Shown here: in pieces, positions 59,096 through 64,000 of the stretch
How the letters are laid out: each line of letters starts with the position of its first letter
How positions within the stretch are numbered: the first letter of the stretch is position 1
DNA from: Siphonodentalium dalli
Lineage: Eukaryota; Mollusca; Scaphopoda; Gadilida; Siphonodentaliidae
Length of the DNA stretch: 64,000 bases
Reading direction: 5' to 3'
NCBI GenBank assembly: GCA_032622095.1
Contig: CP136066.1
Coordinates: 189,446,716-189,510,715, forward strand
Position numbers and translations under genes: made by a program
The notes under the pieces: generated by a model
Databases searched by the model: none
The model's input: only the letters and a program-made list of their open reading frames with translations
What the model was told of the DNA's origin: nothing

Positions 59096-61865
59096 TCTCA
59101 TATATATTTTGAAGACCTCTGTCTGTTTGTCTGTATGTTTGTCTGTCTGTATGTTTGTCATTTATACAAATCTACGATTCTCGACCGATCGGGACCAAAC
59201 TTGGTACGTGTGTGTAGTTTGACCAGGCGGTGGACGTTGTCGTATTGGCGAGCCCGTGCGGCGCCCGCTTCGCGCATGCGCAGACGAGATCTCGGAAACG
59301 GGTGGAGCTATCGACTTGAAATTTGGTATGTGAATGTACCTTGCCCCGGATACGAATTTTATCGGGTCGCTGAGCCCGTGCGACGCCAGCTTCGCGCATG
59401 CGCAGACGAGATCTCGGAAACGGGTGGAGCTATCGACTTGAAATTTGGTATGTGAATGTATCTTGCCCCGGATACGAATTTTATTGGGTCGCCGAGCCCG
59501 TGCGACGCCAGTTTCGCGCATGCGCTGACGAGATCTCGGAAAAGGGCGGAGCTATCGACTTGAAATTTGCTATGTGAATGTATCTTGCCCCGGATACGAA
59601 TTTTATCGGGTCGCCGAGCCCGTGCGACGCAAGCTTCGCGCATGCGCAGGCCAGATCTCGGAAACGGGTGGAGCTATCGACTTAAAATTTGGCTTTGCGC
59701 ATGCGCAGACCAGATCTCGGAAACGGGTAGAGCTATCGACTTGAAATTTTGTTTTTGAATAGCCCGGACAACGTCGGGCTCATCGGCAGCTTCGCACATG
59801 CGCAGACCAGATCTCGGAAACGGGTAGAGCTATCGTCTTGAAATTTGGTTTTTGAATAGCCCGGACAACGTCGGGCTGGGTAGAGCTATGGACTTGAAAT
59901 TTGGTTTTTGAATAGCCCGGACAACGTCGGGCTCATCGGCTAGTCTCATATATATTTTGAAGACCTCTGTCTGTTTGTCTGTATGTTTGTCTGTCTGTAT
60001 GTTTGTCATTTATACAAATCTACGATTCTCGACCGATCGGGACCAAACTTGGTACGTGTGTGTAGTTTGACCAGGCGGTGGACGTTGTCGTATTGGCGAG
60101 CCCGTGCGGCGCCCGCTTCGCGCATGCGCAGACGAGATCTCGGAAACTGGTGGAGCTATCGACTTGAAATTTGGTATGTGAATGTACCTTGCCCCGGATA
60201 CGAATTTTATCGGGTCGCCGAGCCCATGCGACGCCAGCTTCGCGCATGCGCAGACGAGATCTCGGAAACGGGTGGAGCTATCGACTTGAAATTTGGTATG
60301 TGAATGTATCTTGCCCCGGATACGAATTTTATTGGGTCGCCGAGCCCGTGCGACGCCAGCTTCGCGCATGCGCAGACGAGATCTCGGAAAAGGGAGGAGC
60401 TATCGACTTGAAATTTGGTATGTGAATGTATCTTGCCCCGGATACGAATTTTATCGGGTCGCCGAGCCCGTGCGACGCAAGCTTCGCGCATGCGCAGGCC
60501 AGATCTCGGAAACGGGTGGAGCTATCGACTTAAAATTTGGCTTTGCGCATGCGCAGACCAGATCTCGGAAACGGGTAGAGCTATCGACTTGAAATTTTGT
60601 TTTTGAATAGCCCGGACAACGTCGGGCTCATCGGCAGCTTCGCACATGCGCAGACCAGATCTCGGAAACGGGTAGAGCTATCGTCTTGAAATTTGGTTTT
60701 TGAATAGCCCGGACAACGTCGGGCTGGGTAGAGCTATGGACTTGAAATTTGGTTTTTGAATAGCCCGGACAACGTCGGGCTCATCGGCTAGTCTCATATA
60801 TATTTTGAAGACCTCTGTCTGTTTGTCTGTCTGTTTGTCTGTTTGTTTGTTTGTCATTTATACAAATCTACGATTCTCGACCGATCGGTACGAAACTTGG
60901 TACGTGTGTGTAGTTTGACCAGGCGGTGGACGTTGTCGTATTGGCGAACCCGTGCGGCGCCCGTGCAGCGCATGCGCAGACGAGATCTCGGAAACGGGTG
61001 GAGCTATCGACTTGAAATTTGCTATGTGAATGCATCTTGCCCCGGATACGAATTTTATCGGGTCGCCGAGCCCGTGCGACGCCAGCTTCGCGCATGCGCA
61101 GACGAGATCTCGGAAACAGGTGGAGCTATCGACTTGAAATTTGCTATGTGAATGTATCTTGCCCCGTATACGAATTTTATCGGGTCGCCGAGCCCGTGGG
61201 ACGCCAGCTTCGCGCATGCACAGACCAGATCTCGGAAACGGGTGGAGCTATCGACTTGAAATTTGCTATGTGAATGTATCTTGCACCGGATACGAATTTT
61301 ATCGGGTCGCCGAGCCCGTGCGACGCCAGCTTCGCGCATGCGCAGACCAGATCTCGGAAACGGGTGGATCTATCGACTTGAAATTTGGTTTTTGAATAGC
61401 CCGGACAACGTCGGGCTGGGTACGAATTTTATCGGGTCGCCGAGTCCGTGCGACGCCAGCTTCGCGCATGCGCAGACGATATCTCGGAAACGGGTGGAGC
61501 TATCGACTTGAAATTTGGTATGTGAATGTATCTTGCCCCGGATACGAATTTTATCCCGTCGCCGAGCCCGTGCGACGCCAGCTTCGCGCATGCGCAGACG
61601 AGATCTCGGAAACGGGTGGAGCTATCGACTTGAAATTTGGTTTTTGAATAGCCCGGACAACGTCGGGCTGGGTACGAATTTTATCGGGTCGCCGAGCCCG
61701 TGCGACGCCAGCTTCGCGCATGCGCAGACCAGATCTCGGAAACGGGTAGAGCTATCGACTAGAAATTTGGTTTTTGAATAGCCCGGACAACGTCGGGCTG
61801 GGTAGAGCTATGGACTTGAAATTTGGTTTTTGAATAGCCCGGACAACGTCGGGCTCATCGGCTAG
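59096..61865 (+). repeat. Super-repeat block 3 (848+848+1074 bp)
   Basis: Third occurrence of the 2770-bp order, followed by a 953-bp derivative of the 1074-bp type. Confidence 0.8.
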
Positions 61866-64000
61866 TCTCATATATATTTTGAAGACCTCTGTCTGTTTGT
61901 CTGTCTGTTTGTCTGTTTGTTTGTTTGTCATTTATACAAATCTACGATTCTCGACCGATCGGGACGAAACTTCGTACGTGTTTGTAGTTTGATCAGGCGG
62001 TGGACGTTGTCGTATTGGCGAGCCCGTGAGGCGCCCGTGCAGCGCATGCGCAGACGAGATCTCGGAAACGGGTGGAGCTATCGACTTGAAATTTGCTATG
62101 AGAATGTATCTTGCCCCGGATACGAATTTTATCGGGTCGCCGAGCCCGAGTGACGCCAGCTTCGCGCATGCGCAGACGAGATCTCGGAAACGGGGTGGAG
62201 CTATCGACTTGAAATTTGGTATGTGAATGTATCTTGCACTGGATACGAATTTTATCGGGTCGCCGAGCCCGTGCGACGCCAGCTTCGCGCATGCGCAGAC
62301 CAGATCTCGGAAACGGGTGGATCTATCGACTTGAAATTTGGTTTTTGAATAGCCCGGACAACGTCGGGCTGGGTACGAATTTTATCGGGTCGCCGAGTCC
62401 GTGCGACGCCAGCTTCGCGCATGCGCAGACGATATCTCGGAAACGGGTGGAGCTATCGACTTGAAATTTGGTATGTGAATGTATCTTGCCCCGGATACGA
62501 ATTTTATCCGGTCGCCGAGCCCGTGCGACGCCAGCTTCGCGCATGCGCAGACGAGATCTCGGAAACGGGTGGAGCTATCGACTTGAAATTTGGTTTTTGA
62601 ATAGCCCGGACAACGTCGGGCTGGGTACGAATTTTATAGGGTCGCCGAGCCCGTGCGACGCCAGGTTCGCGCATGCGCAGACCAGATCTCGGAAACGGGT
62701 AGAGCTATCGACTAGAAATTTGGTTTTTGAATAGCCCGGACAACGTCGGGCTGGGTAGAGCTATCGACTTGAAATTTGGTTTTTGAATAGCCCGGACAAC
62801 GTCGGGCTCATCGGCTAGTCTCATATATATTTTGAAGACCTCTGTCTGTTTGTCTGTCTGTTTGTCTGTTTGCTGGTTTGTCATTTATACAAATCTACGA
62901 TTCTCGACCGATCGGGAAGAAACTTCGTACGTGTGTGTAGTTTGACCAGGCGGTGGACGTTGTCGTATTGGCGAGCCCGTGAGGCGCCCGTGCAGAGCAT
63001 GCGCAGACGAGATCTCGGAAACGGGTGGAGCTATCGACTTGAAATTTGCTATGAGAATGTATCTTGCCCCGGATACGAATTTTATCGGGTCGCCGAGCCC
63101 GAGCGACGCCAGCTTCGCGCATGCGCAGACCAGATCTCGGAAACGGGTGGAGCTATCGACTTGAAATTTGTTATGTGAATGTATCTTGCCCCGGATACGA
63201 ATTTTATCGGGTCGCCGAGCCCGTGCGACGCCAGCTTCGCGCATGCGCAGACCAGATCTCGGAAACGGGTGGAGCTATCGACTTGAAATATGGTTTTTGA
63301 ATAGCCCGGACAACGTCGGGCTCATCGGCTAGTCTCATATATATTTTGAAAACCTCTGTCTGTTTGTTTGTCATTTATACAAATCAACGATTCACGACCG
63401 ATCGGGACGAAACTTAGTACGTGTGTGTAGTTTGACCAGGCGGTGAACGTTGTCGTATTGGCGAGCTCGTGCGGCCCCCGCTTCGCGCATGCGCAGACGA
63501 GATCTCGGAAACGGGTGGAGCTATCGACTTGAAATTTGCTATGTGAATGTATCTTGCCCCGGATACGAATTTTATCGGGTCGCCGAGCCCGTGCGACGTC
63601 AGCTTCGCGCAGACGAGATCTCGGAAACGGGTGGAGCTATCGACTTGAAATTTGCTATGTGAATGTATCTTGCCCCGGATACGAATTTTATCGGGTGGCC
63701 AGGCCCGTGCGACGCCAGTTTCGCGCATGCGCAGACGAGATCTCGGAAACGGGTGGAGCTATCGACTTGAAATTTGTTATGTGAATGTATCTTGCCCCGG
63801 ATACGAATTTTATCGGGTCGCCGAGCCCGTGCGACGTCAGCTTCGCGCATGCGCAGACGAGATCTCGTAAACGGGTGGAGCTATCGACTTGAAATTTGCT
63901 ATGTGAATGTATCTTGCCCCGGATACGAATTTTATCGGGTCGCGAGCCCGTGCGACGCCAGTTTCGCGCATGCACAGACGAGATCTCGGAAACGGGTGGA

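Larger units (their letters stand above)
44924..64000 (+). mobile_element. Head-to-tail concatemer of a non-autonomous Helitron (satellite array)
   Basis: Every unit starts TCTCATATATATTTTGAAGA (TCACAT in two) and ends with the hairpin AGCCCGGACAACGTCGGGCT, then CATCGG, then CTAG. These are Helitron ends: 5' TC, and a 3' hairpin a few bases before CTRR. CTAG is followed at once by the next TC. The first unit is preceded by A, fitting Helitron insertion between A and T. Unit starts: 44924, 45477, 45983, 46831, 47526, 48374, 49222, 50296, 51144, 51982, 52830, 53678, 54526, 55374, 56448, 57296, 58022, 59096, 59944, 60792, 61866, 62819, 63333 (last runs off the window). Lengths: 553, 506, 848, 695, 848, 848, 1074, 848, 838, 848, 848, 848, 848, 1074, 848, 726, 1074, 848, 848, 1074, 953, 514. 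Each unit: variable (TCTG/TTTG)n, a diverged first monomer (ATTTATACAAATCTACGATT), several ~122-bp monomers, hairpin tail. No Rep/helicase gene; the open frames on both strands are satellite frames. Confidence 0.75.

Noticed and set aside
44982-64000. Dozens of 60-128-codon frames on both strands with recurring peptides
   Set aside because: They translate the satellite. The 122-bp monomer is not a multiple of three, frames overlap on opposite strands, and starts or ends fall at fixed satellite positions. No codon or domain evidence.
44924-64000. CRISPR-like array (regular repeats)
   Set aside because: No short repeat with unique spacers. The 122-bp monomers are contiguous and all similar, and the genome is eukaryotic.

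Overview
The window looks like a non-coding, repeat-rich stretch of a eukaryotic, metazoan genome. Evidence: AT-rich intergenic DNA, split exons with GT/AG splice sites, CCAAT/TATA promoters, AATAAA signals, CR1-type LINEs, MULE and hAT debris, many foldback elements and a large satellite. The (TCCG)n-plus-core-repeat element at 9.2 kb and the (TCTG)n-plus-core-repeat units at 45-64 kb share the architecture of the 'pearl'-type non-autonomous Helitrons of bivalves. A marine invertebrate, most likely a mollusc, is therefore my best guess; this is inference only.

Layout. 0-12.8 kb: foldback elements, MITEs, a dispersed repeat present twice and interrupted by a different insertion each time, a 3' fragment of an L2/CR1-like LINE (minus strand), a signal-peptide first exon with CCAAT and TATA boxes (minus, 6.63-6.81 kb), the pearl-like repeat, and a pair of inverted 0.5-kb GA-rich repeats, one of which carries an expanded CTCGAGATCTCGA minisatellite. 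14.8-19.2 kb: a MULE-like transposase fragment followed by a CR1-type LINE with truncated ORF1 and a fully open 1035-codon ORF2, in which the catalytic Asp of RT motif A is Asn. 19.5-25.8 kb: foldback DNA, two weak gene candidates, minisatellites, E-box palindromes, a truncated THAP-like ORF with its own TATA box and polyA signal, and a hAT-like MITE with an 8-bp target duplication. 28.7-42.7 kb: a ~7-kb unit present twice head to tail, nearly identical except for one swapped ~200-bp cassette and a few microsatellite or small indels. 44.1-44.6 kb: the terminal exon (minus) of a secreted-type cysteine-rich protein.

44.9 kb to the window end (at least 19 kb): the main feature. It is a satellite whose units begin TCTCATATATATT and end with a hairpin, six bases and CTAG. 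These are the termini of a Helitron (rolling-circle transposon). Each CTAG is followed directly by the next unit's TC, and the base before the first unit is A. I read the array as a head-to-tail concatemer of a non-autonomous Helitron that entered a (TA)n tract. Twenty-two complete units are visible, mostly 848 or 1074 bp. They are built from ~122-bp monomers, and an 848+848+1074 = 2770-bp super-repeat occurs three times. Each monomer carries the palindrome GCGCATGCGC, a match to the NRF-1 site.

Almost all open frames in the window are chance or satellite frames. I support only the LINE ORFs, the cysteine-rich exon, the signal-peptide exon, the THAP-like and MULE-like remnants and a few low-confidence candidates.
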